Source: Spiroplasma ixodetis Y32 | GTDB lineage: Bacteria > Bacillota_I > Bacilli_A > Mycoplasmatales > VBWQ01 | Direction: 5' to 3' | Assembly (NCBI RefSeq): GCF_030316605.1 | Contig: NZ_CP127039.1 | Span: 124,001-188,000 of the forward strand | DNA: 64,000 nt | Part shown: positions 42,403-53,946 of the stretch, piece by piece | Numbering within the stretch: the stretch's first letter is position 1 | Layout of the letters: each line of letters starts with the position of its first letter | Program-made: the position numbers and the translations under genes | Notes under the pieces: generated by a model | Database searches by the model: none | Seen by the model: the letters and a program-made list of their open reading frames with translations, nothing else | Told to the model about the DNA's origin: nothing

Positions 42403-42436
42403 TTCTTTTTACCTCCTTAAATTTAAATGTACATTA

Positions 42437-43636
42437 TTATTTACTTTTTTTATATAAATTTCCTTTATCAGCAACAGTTCATGTTCCTGCATATACTGTA
42501 CCATTTACATTTACTAACCTATAAACTTCACCATTATCTTCTTTTCAACCAGATACTAATTCAAAAGTACCATCAGTTTTACTTTTAAATAATTTACCTT
42601 GACCATCAGCAGTTCATGTTCCTGCATAAACTGTACCATTTACATTTACTAAACTCAAAACCGAACCATTATTTTCTTTTCAACCAGATACTAATTCAAA
42701 AGTACCATCAGTTTTACTTTTAAATAATTTACCTTGTTCAGCAGCAGTTCTTGTTCCTGCATAAACTGTACCATTAACATTTACTAAACTAGTAATTTCA
42801 CCATTAGTATCTTTTCAACCAGATACTAATTCAAAAGTACCATCAGTTTTACTTTTAAATAATTTACCTTGACCAGCAGCAGCTAATGTTCCTGCATATA
42901 CTGTACCATTAACATTTACTAAACTATAAATTTCACCATTATTTTCTTTTCAACCAGATACTAATTCAAAAGTACCATCAGTTTTACTTTTAAATAATTT
43001 ACCTTTACTATCAGCAGTTCATGTTCCTGCATAAACTGTACCATTAACATTTACTAAACTATAAATTTCACCATTATTTTCTTTTCAACCAGATACTAAT
43101 TCAAAAGTACCATCAGTTTTACTTTTAAATAATTTACCTTTACGATCAGCAGTTCATGTTCCTGCATATACTGTACCATTTACATTTACTAACCTATAAA
43201 CGTCACCATTATCTTCTTTTCAACCAGATACTAATTCAAAAGTACCATCAGTTTTACTTTTAAATAATTTACCTTGACCAGCAGCAGTTCGTGTTCCTAC
43301 ATAAAAATTATCACCTTTATCAATTGCTAAACTAAAAATAACACCATTACTATCAGTTCAACCACCAACTTCACTAACTACACCTGCACTAGAAATTTTA
43401 AATAATTTACCTTTACCATCAGCAGTTCTTGTTGCTGCATAAACTGTACCATTTACATTTACTAAACTATAAACTTTACCATTATCTTCTTTTCAACCAG
43501 AAACTTTTTGAAATTCTGCTTGAACTGGCGGAATTGGGGTAGGTGATGGTTCACCTCCTTTACCACATGCAATAATATTTGTGCTTACTGTTCCGATTAA
43601 AGTTATTGTTCCTAACATACTTAGTAATTTCTTCAT
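42437..43636 (-). CDS. Surface lipoprotein with 45-residue repeats (8 units)
   Basis: A 399-aa lipoprotein. The signal peptide starts MKKLLSMLGTITLIG and ends in lipobox NIIAC (Cys about residue 24). A Pro-rich linker PSPTPIPP follows. Then come about eight tandem 45-aa units of the type SGWKEDNGEVYRLVNVNG-TVYAGTWTADGKGKLF-KSKTDGTFELV; one variant unit reads AIDKGDNFYVGT. The repeated W, VNG and VYAGT positions look like blades of a beta-propeller (inference). It would be anchored on the outer face of the single membrane and face the host. AAGGAGG precedes the ATG. It sits in a head-to-tail operon with 34-base spacers. Confidence 0.85.
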
Positions 43637-43670
43637 TTCTTTTTACCTCCTTAAATTTAAATGTACATTA

Positions 43671-45005
43671 TTATTTACTTTTTTTATATAAATTTCCTTT
43701 ACCATCAGCAGTTCATGTTCCTGCATAAACTGTACCATTAACATTTACTAAACTATAAATTTCACCATTATTTTCTTTTCAACCAGATACTAATTCAAAA
43801 GTACCATCAGTTTTACTTTTAAATAATTTACCTTTACGATCAGCAGTTCATGTTCCTGCATATACTGTACCATTTACATTTACTAACCTATAAACGTCAC
43901 CATTATCTTCTTTTCAACCAGATACTAATTCAAAAGTACCATCAGTTTTACTTTTAAATAATTTACCTTGACCATCAGCAGTTCATGTTCCTGCATAAAC
44001 TGTACCATTTACATTTACTAAACTCAAAACCGAACCATTAGTATCTTTTCAACCAGATACTAATTCAAAAGTACCATCAGTTTTACTTTTAAATAATTTA
44101 CCTTGACCAGCAGCAGTTCTTGTTCCTGCATAAACTGTACCATTAACATTTACTAAACTAGCAATTTCACCATTAGTATCTTTTCAACCAGATACTAATT
44201 CAAAAGTACCATCAGTTTTACTTTTAAATAATTTACCTTGACCAGCAGCAGTTAATGTTCCCGCATAAACTGTACCATTAACATTTACTAAACTATAAAT
44301 TTCACCATTATTTTCTTTTCAACCAGATACTAATTCAAAAGTACCATCAGTTTTACTTTTAAATAATTTACCTTTACCATCAGCAGTTCATGTTCCTGCA
44401 TAAACTGTACCATTAACATTTACTAAACTATAAATTTCACCATTATTTTCTTTTCAACCAGATACTAATTCAAAAGTACCATCAGTTTTACTTTTAAATA
44501 ATTTACCTTTACGATCAGCAGTTCATGTTCCTGCATATACTGTACCATTTACATTTACTAACCTATAAACTTCACCATTATCTTCTTTTCAACCAGATAC
44601 TAATTCAAAAGTACCATCAGTTTTACTTTTAAATAATTTACCTTGACCATCAGCAGTTCGTGTTCCTACATAAAAATTATCATCTTTATCAATTGCTAAA
44701 CTAAAAATAACACCATTACTATCAGTTCAACCACCAACTTCACTAACTACACCTGCACTAGAAATTTTAAATAATTTACCTTTACCATCAGCAGTTCTTG
44801 TTGCTGCATAAACTGTACCATTTACATTTACTAAACTATAAACTTTACCATTATCTTCTTTTCAACCAGAAACTTTTTGAAATTCTGCTTGAACTGGCGG
44901 AATTGGGGTAGGTGATGGTTCATCTCCTTTACCACATGCAATAATATTTGTGCTTACTGTTCCGATTAAAGTTATTGTTCCTAACATACTTAGTAATTTC
45001 TTCAT
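43671..45005 (-). CDS. Surface lipoprotein with 45-residue repeats (9 units)
   Basis: A 444-aa paralogue, exactly 45 residues longer than the 43636 gene and nearly identical over long runs, so one repeat was gained or lost. Same signal peptide, lipobox and C-terminal DKGNLYKKSK-type or related ending. Individual units differ at a few positions (WTADRKG, TRTAAGQG, SLVNVNG or RLVNVNG), so units have been shuffled between genes. Confidence 0.85.
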
Positions 45006-45039
45006 TTCTTTTTACCTCCTTAAATTTAAATGTACATTA

Positions 45040-46239
45040 TTATTTACTTTTTTTATATAAATTTCCTTTATCAGCAGCAGTTCATGTTCCTGCATATACT
45101 GTACCATTTACATTTACTAACCTATAAACTTCACCATTATCTTCTTTTCAACCAGATACTAATTCAAAAGTACTATCAGTTTTACTTTTAAATAATTTAC
45201 CTTGACCATCAGCAGTTCATGTTCCTACATATACTGTACCATTAACATTTACTAAACTATAAACTTCACCATTATCTTCTTTTCAACCAGATACTAATTC
45301 AAAAGTACCATCAGTTTTACTTTTAAATAATTTACCTTCACCAGGAGTAGTTCATGTTCCTGCATAAACTGTACCATTTACATTTACTAAACTATAAACT
45401 GTACCATTATCTTCGTTTCAACCAGATACTAATTCAAAAGTACCATCAGTTTTACTTTTAAATAATTTACCTTGACCATCAGCAGTTCTTGTTCCTGCAT
45501 AAACTGTACCATTAACATTTACTAAACTAGCAATTTCACCATTAGTATCTTTTCAACCAGATACTAATTCAAAAGTACCATCAGTTTTACTTTTAAATAA
45601 TTTACCTTTATTATCAGAAGTTAATGTTCCTGCATATACTGTACCATTAACATTTACTAAACTATAAATTTCACCATTATTTTCTTTTCAACCAGATACT
45701 AATTCAAAAGTACCATCAGTTTTACTTTTAAATAATTTACCTTTACCATCAGCAGTTCATGTTCCTGCATAAACTGTACCATTTACATTTACTAAACTAT
45801 AAACCAAACCATTAGTATCTTTTCAACCAGATACTAATTCAAAAGTACCATCAGTTTTACTTTTAAATAATTTACCTTGACCATCAGCAGTTCATGTTCC
45901 TACATAAAAATTATCATCTTTATCAATTGCTAAACTAAAAATAACACCATTACTATCAGTTCAACCACCAACTTCACTAACTACACCTGCACTAGAAATT
46001 TTAAATAATTTACCTTTACCATCAGCAGTTCATGTTCCTGCATAAACTGTACCATTTACATTTACTAAACTATAAACCAAACCATTAGTATCTTTTCAAC
46101 CAGAAACTTTTTGAAATTCTGCTTGAACTGGCGGAATTGGGGTAGGTGATGGTTCATCTCCTTTACCACATGCAATAATATTTGTGCTTACTGTTCCGAT
46201 TAAAGTTATTGTTCCTAACATACTTAGTAATTTCTTCAT
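45040..46239 (-). CDS. Surface lipoprotein with 45-residue repeats (8 units)
   Basis: A 399-aa paralogue with its own mosaic of units, including SPGEGKLF and TSDNKGKLF variants seen in fewer neighbours. Same leader, ribosome site and spacer as the others. Confidence 0.85.
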
Positions 46240-46273
46240 TTCTTTTTACCTCCTTAAATTTAAATGTACATTA

Positions 46274-47202
46274 TTATTTACTTTTTTTATATAAATTTCC
46301 TTTATCAGCAGCAGTTCTTGTTCCTGCATAAACTGTACCATTTACGTTTACTAACCTATAAACTTCACCATTATCTTCTTTTCAACTAGATACTAATTCA
46401 AAAGTACCATCAGTTTTACTTTTAAATAATTTACCTTGACCATCAGCAGTTCATGTTCCTGCATATACTGTACCATTTACATTTACTAACCTATAAACTT
46501 CACCATTATCTTCTTTTCAACCAGATACTAATTCAAAAGTACCATCAGTTTTACTTTTAAATAATTTACCTTCACCAGGAGTAGTTCATGTTCCTGCATA
46601 TACTCTGTACCATTTACATTTACTAAACTATAAACCGAACCATTAGTATCTTTTCAACCAGATACTAATTCAAAAGTACCATCAGTTTTACTTTTAAATA
46701 ATTTACCTTGTTTAGCAGCAGTTCATGTTCCTGCATAAACTGTACCATTTACATTTACTAAACTCAAAACCAAACCATTAGTATCTTTTCAACCAGATAC
46801 TAATTCAAAAGTACCATCAGTTTTACTTTTAAATAATTTACCTTTATCAGCAGCAGTTCTTGTTCCTGCATAAACTGTACCATTTACATTTACTAACCTA
46901 TAAACTTCACCATTATCTTCTTTTCAACCAGATACTAATTCAAAAGTACCATCAGTTTTACTTTTAAATAATTTACCTTGACCATCAACAGTTTTTGTTT
47001 CTGCATAAACTGTACCATTTACATTTACTAAACTAAAAACCGAACCATTAGTATCTTTTCAACCATTAACTTTTTGAAATTCTGCTTGAAGTGGCGGAAT
47101 TGGAGTAGGTGATGGTTCATCTCCTTTACCACATGCAATAATATTTGTGTTTACTGTTCCGATTAAAGTTATTGTTCCTAACATACTTAGTAATTTCTTC
47201 AT
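46274..47202 (-). pseudogene. Repeat lipoprotein with 2-bp frameshift
   Basis: Leader and lipobox as in the others; six repeat units. A CT insertion near 46602 (TATACTCTGTACC instead of TATACTGTACC) shifts the frame within the third unit from the C-terminal end. The length without the insertion, 308 aa, again differs from its neighbours by about two repeat units. The truncated product would still be a lipoprotein. Confidence 0.85.
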
Positions 47203-47236
47203 TTCTTTTTACCTCCTTAAATTTAAATGTACATTA

Positions 47237-47623
47237 TTATTTACTTTTTTTATATAAATTTCCTTTATCAGCAGCAGTTCTTGTTCCTGCATAAACTGTA
47301 CCATTTACATTTACTAACCTATAAACTTCACCATTATCTTCTTTTCAACCAGATACTAATTCAAAAGTACCATCAGTTTTACTTTTAAATAATTTACCTT
47401 GACCATCAACAGTTTTTGTTTCTGCATAAACTGTACCATTTACATTTACTAAACTAAAAACCGAACCATTAGTATCTTTTCAACCATTAACTTTTTGAAA
47501 TTCTGCTTGAAGTGGCGGAATTGGAGTAGGTGATGGTTCATCTCCTTTACCACATGCAATAATATTTGTGCTTACTGTTCCGATTAAAGTTATTGTTCCT
47601 AACATACTTAGTAATTTCTTCAT
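47237..47623 (-). CDS. Short repeat lipoprotein (2 units)
   Basis: A 128-aa member with full leader, lipobox and linker but only two repeat units. It is almost identical to the two ends of the 47202 gene, as expected if internal repeats were deleted or a mini-gene was duplicated. It is the first surviving gene of the array. Confidence 0.85.
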
Positions 47624-47662
47624 TGCTTTTTACCTCCTTAAATTTAAATGTACATTATTATT

Positions 47663-47712
47663 TTACAATATTTCTGCAATAAGTTCTTCATATGCTTGTT
47701 TTTGACGTCAAT
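47663..47712 (-). pseudogene. C-terminal fragment of a lost upstream gene
   Basis: Reads RQKQAYEELIAEIL then TAA, followed by the same spacer that separates the lipoprotein genes. It is the tail of the gene that once preceded the array, cut by an ISB end. Confidence 0.55.
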
Positions 47713-47732
47713 AATAAAGTGTAACCCATCCA
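47713..47732 (-). mobile_element. Solo ISB end (20 bp)
   Basis: AATAAAGTGTAACCCATCCA is the ISB left terminal repeat with no element attached; a deletion scar. Confidence 0.75.
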
Positions 47733-47814
47733 TGATATAATAAAAAAAAGGCAAAAAAACAATTAGATAAATATTGTAACTAGCAATTAAATTATTTTTA
47801 GGGGAGAATTTTTT

Positions 47815-47836
47815 ATGTTTGACAAAAATAAAAAAA
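47815..47836 (+). pseudogene. 5' start of a gene cut by ISA
   Basis: TTAGGGGAG precedes ATG and MFDKNKKT before the ISA end at 47837. Only the first eight codons survive. Confidence 0.4.
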
Positions 47837-48134
47837 CGGACTTCTCCCCACATGTACTTGTGGAGGAAACAATGAAATTGAATGAGTTCAACAATGCTTT
47901 TCAAACAGAACAGGATTGTTTAAAATATATAGCAAGTTTGAAGAAAAACAAATGTATCATGTGTTCTTGAACAAGTTTGAATACTTCTAATTTAAGAAGA
48001 ATAAGATGTTTGAAATGTCATCAAACATTTAGTATTCTTCATGGCACCATTTTTTACAAGTCACAAACACCTTTGAGATTTTGATTTTATCTCATCTTTA
48101 GATGAATAAACACTAAACATGGAATTACATCAAC
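47837..48134 (+). mobile_element. ISA fragment, transposase 5' part
   Basis: Left end CGGACTTCTCC and the first 88 codons of the transposase (start 47872), with the zinc ribbon, cut at ACATCAAC by an ISC end. Confidence 0.88.
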
Positions 48135-49517
48135 GGCATTGGTTAGATAAGTTTACTTTCTTGTCTTCAAATCTGTACAAATTGGTTTGGAGACATTTTA
48201 ATCGTAAAATCATTCTATCATTATTTCATCAGTTAATAAATTTTCTTAATGCTTCTGTGAAATGTTTAATGCTATTAAACTTGTTACCAAACATAATTTT
48301 AAAATCTCTTTTGATTCAGCGATTTAAACATTCACTTACTTGGTTGCCTTTAAATCCTGATAAACTTTTTGAATGAATTAAAGTTTTACTTTTATTAAAA
48401 CTATTTGTAACTATTTTACTAGTATTACCTGAACCTAAATCAGATTGGATAAATGTTCCAAATATTTTATGTTCTTTACGACTTGCCTTTGTTACTTGAT
48501 TAAGAACATTTAAAATGGTTATTGCATTTTCACTTTTATTAATTTTTCAACCAACTATAGCATTACTATTCATATCTGTAGCAATTTCTAATAATAATTT
48601 AGTTTTTTTATTATTAATAATTAATTCTTTAAATCAAGTACCATCGATGCCAACTTTTTCAAGATAAGTATTACTGGTAAAATTACGTTTTAATAAATCT
48701 TGGAAATTTGATTTTAAGGCATTAGATTTCGCTCTACGCTGTTTTTTGGGTTTGGTTAATAAGTTTTGATATTATTATCTTCTAATAACCTCATAATGCT
48801 GTTTTTACTGCATTTAAGATTGGTGTTGTTTTTCTTTAATTCTAATCTCACCTTTTCTAAACTAGTAATTTTAATTATTTTATCTTTGTTGCTAATAACA
48901 ACAATTTTATTTAATTCTTTTAATAACTCATTATCAATTTTTGTTTGATATTTCTTTTTACCATTTTTTATTCATTTATAATATGCAACTTTACTGATAG
49001 GTAACAAACTAATTATGTCATTAATTCCATAATTTTTATTTCTATATTTATCAACTATTAAAAACCATTTACTTTTCAATAATTTACTATTTAAAATATT
49101 TTGATTGTTTTTTAATTCTTTATCACAGGATTGTTTTTGTCTTAAAAATTCATTTTTTATTTTTTCTTTTAGTAGTGACTTTTTGAGTTTTTTATTTTCA
49201 AGTTTTAAATTTTTATCTTTGATATTTACTTTATTTATTTGATGATTTGTTTGAAAAGTATGAATAGTAATTAATTTATTATTTTTTTGATATTTTTTTA
49301 CTCAATTATAAATTAATGATCTGGTTGATAATTGATATTTGGTTTTAATATCAATGGTTTTTAATTTTTTAATCACTACATATTCATTTAAAACATCTAG
49401 TTTAATTTTTCTTGTATAAACTTTATATTTCATCTTTACTCCTTAACTATTAATTATTTAAACTAATCATACTGTCTAGATTAAAAATTATAGGAGTAAA
49501 CTTAACTAACTTATGCC
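48135..49517 (-). mobile_element. ISC full-length copy, frame-broken
   Basis: 1383 bp with both ends. Transposase start at 49433 and stop near 48143. The variable site near 48770 reads ATCAAAACTTATT and shifts the frame; the upstream 660 bp are open. It is immediately followed by an inverted ISC half copy, giving a second, smaller palindrome. Confidence 0.9.
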
Positions 49518-49518
49518 C

Positions 49519-50265
49519 AATAAATTAAAATTACTAGTTTAGAAAAGGTGAGATTAGAATTAAAGAAAAACAACACCAATCTTAAATGCAGTAAAAACAG
49601 CATTATGAGGTTATTAGAAGATAATAATATCAAAAACTATTAACCAAACCCAAAAAACAGCGTAGAGCGAAATCTAATGCCTTAAAATCAAATTTCCAAG
49701 ATTTATTAAAACGTAATTTTACCAGTAATACTTATCTTGAAAAAGTTGGCATCGATGGTACTTGATTTAAAGAATTAATTATTAATAATAAAAAAACTAA
49801 ATTATTATTAGAAATTGCTACAGATATGAATAGTAATGCTATAGTTGGTTGAAAAATTAATAAAAGTGAAAATGCAATAACCATTTTAAATGTTCTTAAT
49901 CAAGTAACAAAGGCAAGTCGTAAAGAACATAAAATATTTGCAACATTTATCCAATCTGATTTAGGTTCAGGTAATACTAGTAAAATAGTTACAAATAGTT
50001 TTAATAAAAGTAAAACTTTAATTCATTCAAAAAGTTTATCAGGATTTAAAGGCAACCAAGTAAGTGAATGTTTAAATCGCTGAATCAAAAGAGATTTTAA
50101 AATTATGTTTGGTAACAAGTTTAATAGCATTAAACATTTCACAGAAGCATTAAGAAAATTTATTAACTGATGAAATAATGATAGAATGATTTTACGATTA
50201 AAAATGTCTCCAAACCAATTTGTACAGATTTGAAGACAAGAAAGTAAACTTATCTAACCAATGCC
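49519..50265 (+). mobile_element. ISC C-terminal half copy
   Basis: Begins at AATAAATTAAAATTAC, inside the ISC frame, and runs to the ISC end. It is inverted relative to 48135-48876. The variable site reads ATCAAAAACTATT (frame-shifted). Confidence 0.88.
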
Positions 50266-50538
50266 AAGATAAAATAATTAAAATTACTAGTTTAGAAAAG
50301 GTGAGATTAGAATTAAAGAAAAACAACACCAATCTTAAATGCAGTAAAAACAGCATTATGAGGTTATTAGAAGATAATAATATCAAAACTATTAACCAAA
50401 CCCAAAAAACAGCGTAGAGCGAAATCTAATTCCTTAAAATCAAATTTCCAAGATTTATTAAAACGTAATTTTACCAGTAATACTTATCTTGAAAAAGTTG
50501 GCATCGATGGTACTTGATTTAAAGAATTAATTATTAAT

Positions 50539-51478
50539 GGCTTTTCTCCCTTTATGTACTATTTTTAAATTTTATCACATAAATGCTGAGAAAAGCCTAT
50601 CTACGGACTTCTCCCCACATTTTTAAATGAAACATAGCATTACAGTTTCAAAAGTAGGTATCTTGTTGAATTTATATGCAGCTTCTTTGGCATATAAATG
50701 AACATGATGTTTTGCAACTTTGATATGTGTTTTAAATGTTCTTCGTATATGTTTTCATACTGATTCAATTTGATTGGTATTTACGCCAATTTTTGAAACA
50801 TAACCATCTTGATGGTTAACTGTTTTGTGATTAGGGAAAAGTGATTTGAAATCACGATATCCTTTTCAAGAATCAGTATGTACATCACACTTTGAAGAAA
50901 TATGGTTTCTTGCAAACTGCAAAAGATTTTTACTTTTTGCGTTTTTGATTACTTTCACAATTAAATTATTGGTTGTTTTTTCATAAATCCCAACAATTAA
51001 TGTTTTATTTATCAAAGATCTTCCTTGTTTTTTAAAACCCATATGTGAAAGATACATTTCATCCATTTGCACTATGCCCTCAACAATAAATTGATGTTCT
51101 TGTTTGGCAATACGATTTCTGATTTCATGACCCATTCTTCAAGCAGTTTTCAAAGTCACACCCAATTCTTTTGCAACATCAGTTGATGTAATTCCATGTT
51201 TGGTGTTTATTCATCTAAAGATGAGATAAAATCAAAATCTCAAAGGTGTTTGTGACTTGTAAAAAATGGTGCCATGAAGAATACTAAATGTTTGATGACA
51301 TTTCAAACATCTTATTCTTCTTAAATTAGAAGTATTCAAACTTGTTCAAGAACACATGATACATTTGTTTTTCTTCAAACTTGCTATATATTTTAACAAT
51401 CCTGTTCTGTTTGAAAAGCATTGTTGAACTCATTCAATTTCATTGTTTCCTCCACAAGTACATGTGGGGAGAAGTCCG
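50539..51478 (-). mobile_element. ISA copy with 8-bp target duplication inside ISC
   Basis: Flanked by TTATTAAT at 50531-50538 and 51479-51486. Both ends intact. Confidence 0.93.
50623..51443 (-). pseudogene. ISA transposase, early frameshift
   Basis: One A is missing near 51397, so the frame from the normal start stops at codon 17 (GAT TGT TAA). The remainder, including the catalytic core from 51135, is intact and could only be made from an internal start without the zinc ribbon. Confidence 0.85.
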
Positions 51479-51965
51479 TTATTAATAATAAAAAAACTAA
51501 ATTATTATTAGAAATTGCTACAGATATGAATAGTAATGCTATAGTTGGTTGAAAAATTAATAAAAGTGAAAATGCAATAACCATTTTAAATGTTCTTAAT
51601 CAAGTAACAAAGGCAAGTCGTAAAGAACATAAAATATTTGCAACATTTATCCAGTCTGATTTAGGTTCAGGTAATACTAGTAAAATAGTTACAAATAGTT
51701 TTAATAAAAGTAAAACTTTAATTCATTCAAAAAGTTTATCAGGATTTAAAGGCAACCAAGTAAGTGAATGTTTAAATCGCTGAATCAAAAGAGATTTTAA
51801 AATTATGTTTGGTAACAAGTTTAATAGCATTAAACATTTCACAGAAGCATTAAGAAAATTTATTAACTGATGAAATAATGATAGAATGATTTTACGATTA
51901 AAAATGTCTCCAAACTAATTTGTACAGATTTGAAGACAAGAAAGTAAACTTATCTAACCAATGCC

Positions 51966-52029
51966 AGATGATACAAATTGAATTAATAATAACGTACCTT
52001 TAATAAAACCATTAGAAATAAATATTAAT
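51966..52029 (+). pseudogene. Gene fragment between ISC and ISA
   Basis: About 21 open codons (DDTNWINNNVPLIKPLEIN) with TGA as Trp and no start. A sliver of the pre-insertion chromosome or prophage. Confidence 0.35.
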
Positions 52030-52904
52030 CGGACTTCTCCCCATATGTACTTGTGGAGGAAACAATGAAATTGAATGAGTTCAACAATGCTTTTCAAACA
52101 GAACAGGATTGTTTAAAATATATAGCAAGTTTGAAGAAAAACAAATGTATCATGTGTTCTTGAACAAGTTTGAATACTTCTAATTTAAGAAGAATAAGAT
52201 GTTTGAAATGTCATCAAACATTTAGTATTCTTCATGGCACCATTTTTTACAAGTCACAAACACCTTTGAGATTTTGATTTTATCTCATCTTTAGATGAAT
52301 AAACACCAAACATGGAATTACATCAACTGATGTTGCAAAAGAATTGGGTGTGACTTTGAAAACTGCTTGAAGAATGGGTCATGAAATCAGAAATCGTATT
52401 GCCAAACAAGAACATCAATTTATTGTTGAGGGCATAGTGCAAATGGATGAAATGTATCTTTCACATATGGGTTTTAAAAAACAAGGAAGATCTTTGATAA
52501 ATAAAACATTAATTGTTGGGATTTATGAAAAAACAACCAATAATTTAATTGTGAAAGTAATCAAAAACGCAAAAAGTAAAAATATTTTGCAGTTTGCAAG
52601 AAACCATATTTCTTCAAAGTGTGATGTACATACTGATTCTTGAAAAGGATATCGTGATTTCAAATCACTTTTCCCTAATCACAAAACAGTTAACCATCAA
52701 GATGGTTATGTTTCAAAAATTGGCGTAAATACCAATCAAATTGAATCAGTATGAAAACATATACGAAGAACATTTAAAACACATATCAAAGTTGCAAAAC
52801 ATCATGTTCATTTACATGCCAAAGAAGCTGCATATAAATTCAACAAGATACCTACTTTTGAAACTGTAATGCTATGTTTCATTTAAAAATGTGGGGAGAA
52901 GTCC
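52030..52904 (+). mobile_element. ISA copy ending at the inner repeat
   Basis: Left end CGGACTTCTCC and right end at the inner GTGGGGAGAAGTCC; the 70-bp outer segment with GGCTTTTCTC is absent. No target duplication is visible. Confidence 0.88.
52065..52886 (+). CDS. ISA transposase
   Basis: A 273-aa IS1595-like protein, intact, with one Leu-to-Ile change (SKNILQF). The element lacks the outer right end, so this copy might supply transposase without being mobile itself. Confidence 0.9.
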
Positions 52905-52941
52905 AATAATTTATTAAAATAATTTAAAAAGGAATAAAAAT

Positions 52942-53261
52942 ATGGAATACGTTAATAATATAAATCCAGATTTAATTGGCGGAATTATAATATCAATATA
53001 TATATATATATGGTTGTATTAATTTTAACAATAATTTTTGGTGTAATAAAATGTAAAAATAATAATCATTTTGGGATATTATTATTAACTATTTCTTTAA
53101 ATATTATTGGTACAATAATCGGCTGTGTTTTATTATATAAAAATCAAAATCCAGAATTTAGATTTTGAAAGTCTTTTTGAAATAAAATTAAAAAAATATT
53201 TACATTTAAAATTCATTTCAAAAGAAAATCTAAACAAAATAATATTTCACCACAATCTTAA
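52942..53261 (+). pseudogene. Two-helix membrane protein broken at a TA repeat
   Basis: ATG 52942 (GGAATA upstream) gives a short frame that ends after a run of TA dinucleotides. A second frame from ATG 53010 encodes the rest: FGILLLTISLNIIGTIIGCVLLY and a basic tail. Loss of one TA unit would fuse them into a protein of about 105 aa whose layout matches the 17774 protein. It may be switched off by slippage or simply mutated. Confidence 0.6.
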
Positions 53262-53270
53262 ATATTAATG

Positions 53271-53385
53271 TATAATTTAATAATACTTACCAAGGGTTAT
53301 AGAGAAAGGTAAGTTACAGAGTTATATGTACACTCATCTCATAGTTAGATTTAGATAAAAAGTTACTATTTAAGTAACTTTTTAT
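53271..53385 (+). ncRNA. Candidate small RNA module 1
   Basis: TATAAT (53271-53276) is followed about 80 bases later by the terminator AAAAAGTTACT/AGTAACTTTTT (53357-53383). No ORF longer than a few codons lies between them. I found no good -35. A related module follows. Confidence 0.35.
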
Positions 53386-53419
53386 TTAAAAAATACTTTT
53401 AAATTTTAGAATATTAATA

Positions 53420-53548
53420 TATAATTTGATTACTTACTTATGTAAGTAATATGATGATAATATCAAAATTTTTTCAAACTTATGTTTTATTTTTAAATAA
53501 TTAGGTTGGCACCTAATTAAAAAGTTACCTTAATTGGTAACTTTTTTT
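53420..53548 (+). ncRNA. Candidate small RNA module 2
   Basis: Begins with ATATTAATATATAATTTGAT, similar to module 1. It contains the perfect hairpins ATTACTTAC/GTAAGTAAT (53429-53450) and TAATTAGGT/ACCTAATTA (53498-53519), and ends in the terminator AAAAAGTTACC/GGTAACTTTTT (53519-53547), which also serves the leftward gene. Confidence 0.35.
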
Positions 53549-53946
53549 AATTCTTCATTTATTATTTTTAAATAAAATGGAGAAATATATTTACATTTCA
53601 AAGCATTTTTAAATATCAATGGTATATATTTAATTTCAAATATTTTATTATAAACAACTCCATAATAATCTTTTTTTATATCTGAAATATTAACAATATG
53701 TATATCACTATGTTTTTTATCAAATGTTATGTATGAAATTCTATCTAATTCATTTATTTCCAATTCTTTTGTATTAATTTCTACATAATTTTTTTCATAT
53801 TTTTCTGGTATTTTAGTAGTTAGTCTAATAAAAATAATATTATTTTCATCAATTTTAATTAATGGACATAAAAAAGAAATTTTAGATTTTAATATTTTTT
53901 TATTATCATGAAAAAGAGAATAATTTACATTGTTAATATTTATCAT
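53530..53946 (-). CDS. Candidate toxin of a Panacea-type pair
   Basis: A 138-aa protein with no signal peptide. SKISFLCPLIKIDENNIIFIRLTTKIPEKY (about 20-50) followed by YVEINTKELEINELDRISYI has the alternating beta texture of small MazF/PemK-fold toxins, but the resemblance is weak and no catalytic residue can be named. Its start overlaps the upstream DUF4065-like gene by 14 bases, the usual coupling of antitoxin-toxin pairs. Alternatives are any small beta-rich cytosolic protein. Confidence 0.45.
   Translation of the reverse strand: MININNVNYSLFHDNKKILKSKISFLCPLIKIDENNIIFIRLTTKIPEKYEKNYVEINTKELEINELDRISYITFDKKHSDIHIVNISDIKKDYYGVVYNKIFEIKYIPLIFKNALKCKYISPFYLKIINEELKKVTN

Larger units (their letters stand above)
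42470..47610 (-). repeat. Array of 135-bp coding repeats
   Basis: The unit contains ACCAGATACTAATTCAAAAG on the plus strand at a spacing of exactly 135 bp (for example 42549, 42684, 42819). More than 30 units are spread over five genes plus one fragment. The intergenic spacers with the ribosome site and leader are also near-identical. Confidence 0.92.
50266..51965 (+). mobile_element. ISC C-terminal half copy interrupted by ISA
   Basis: A second ISC half copy placed directly after the first. It contains an ISA at 50539-51478 with the duplication TTATTAAT, and a CAA-to-TAA change near its end (CCAAACTAATTTG). The variable site reads ATCAAAACTATT. Confidence 0.88.

Noticed and set aside
42470..47610. 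Regular 135-bp repeats resembling a CRISPR-like or satellite array
   Set aside because: The repeats are coding, in one frame, and make 45-residue protein units; there are no unique spacers or cas genes.
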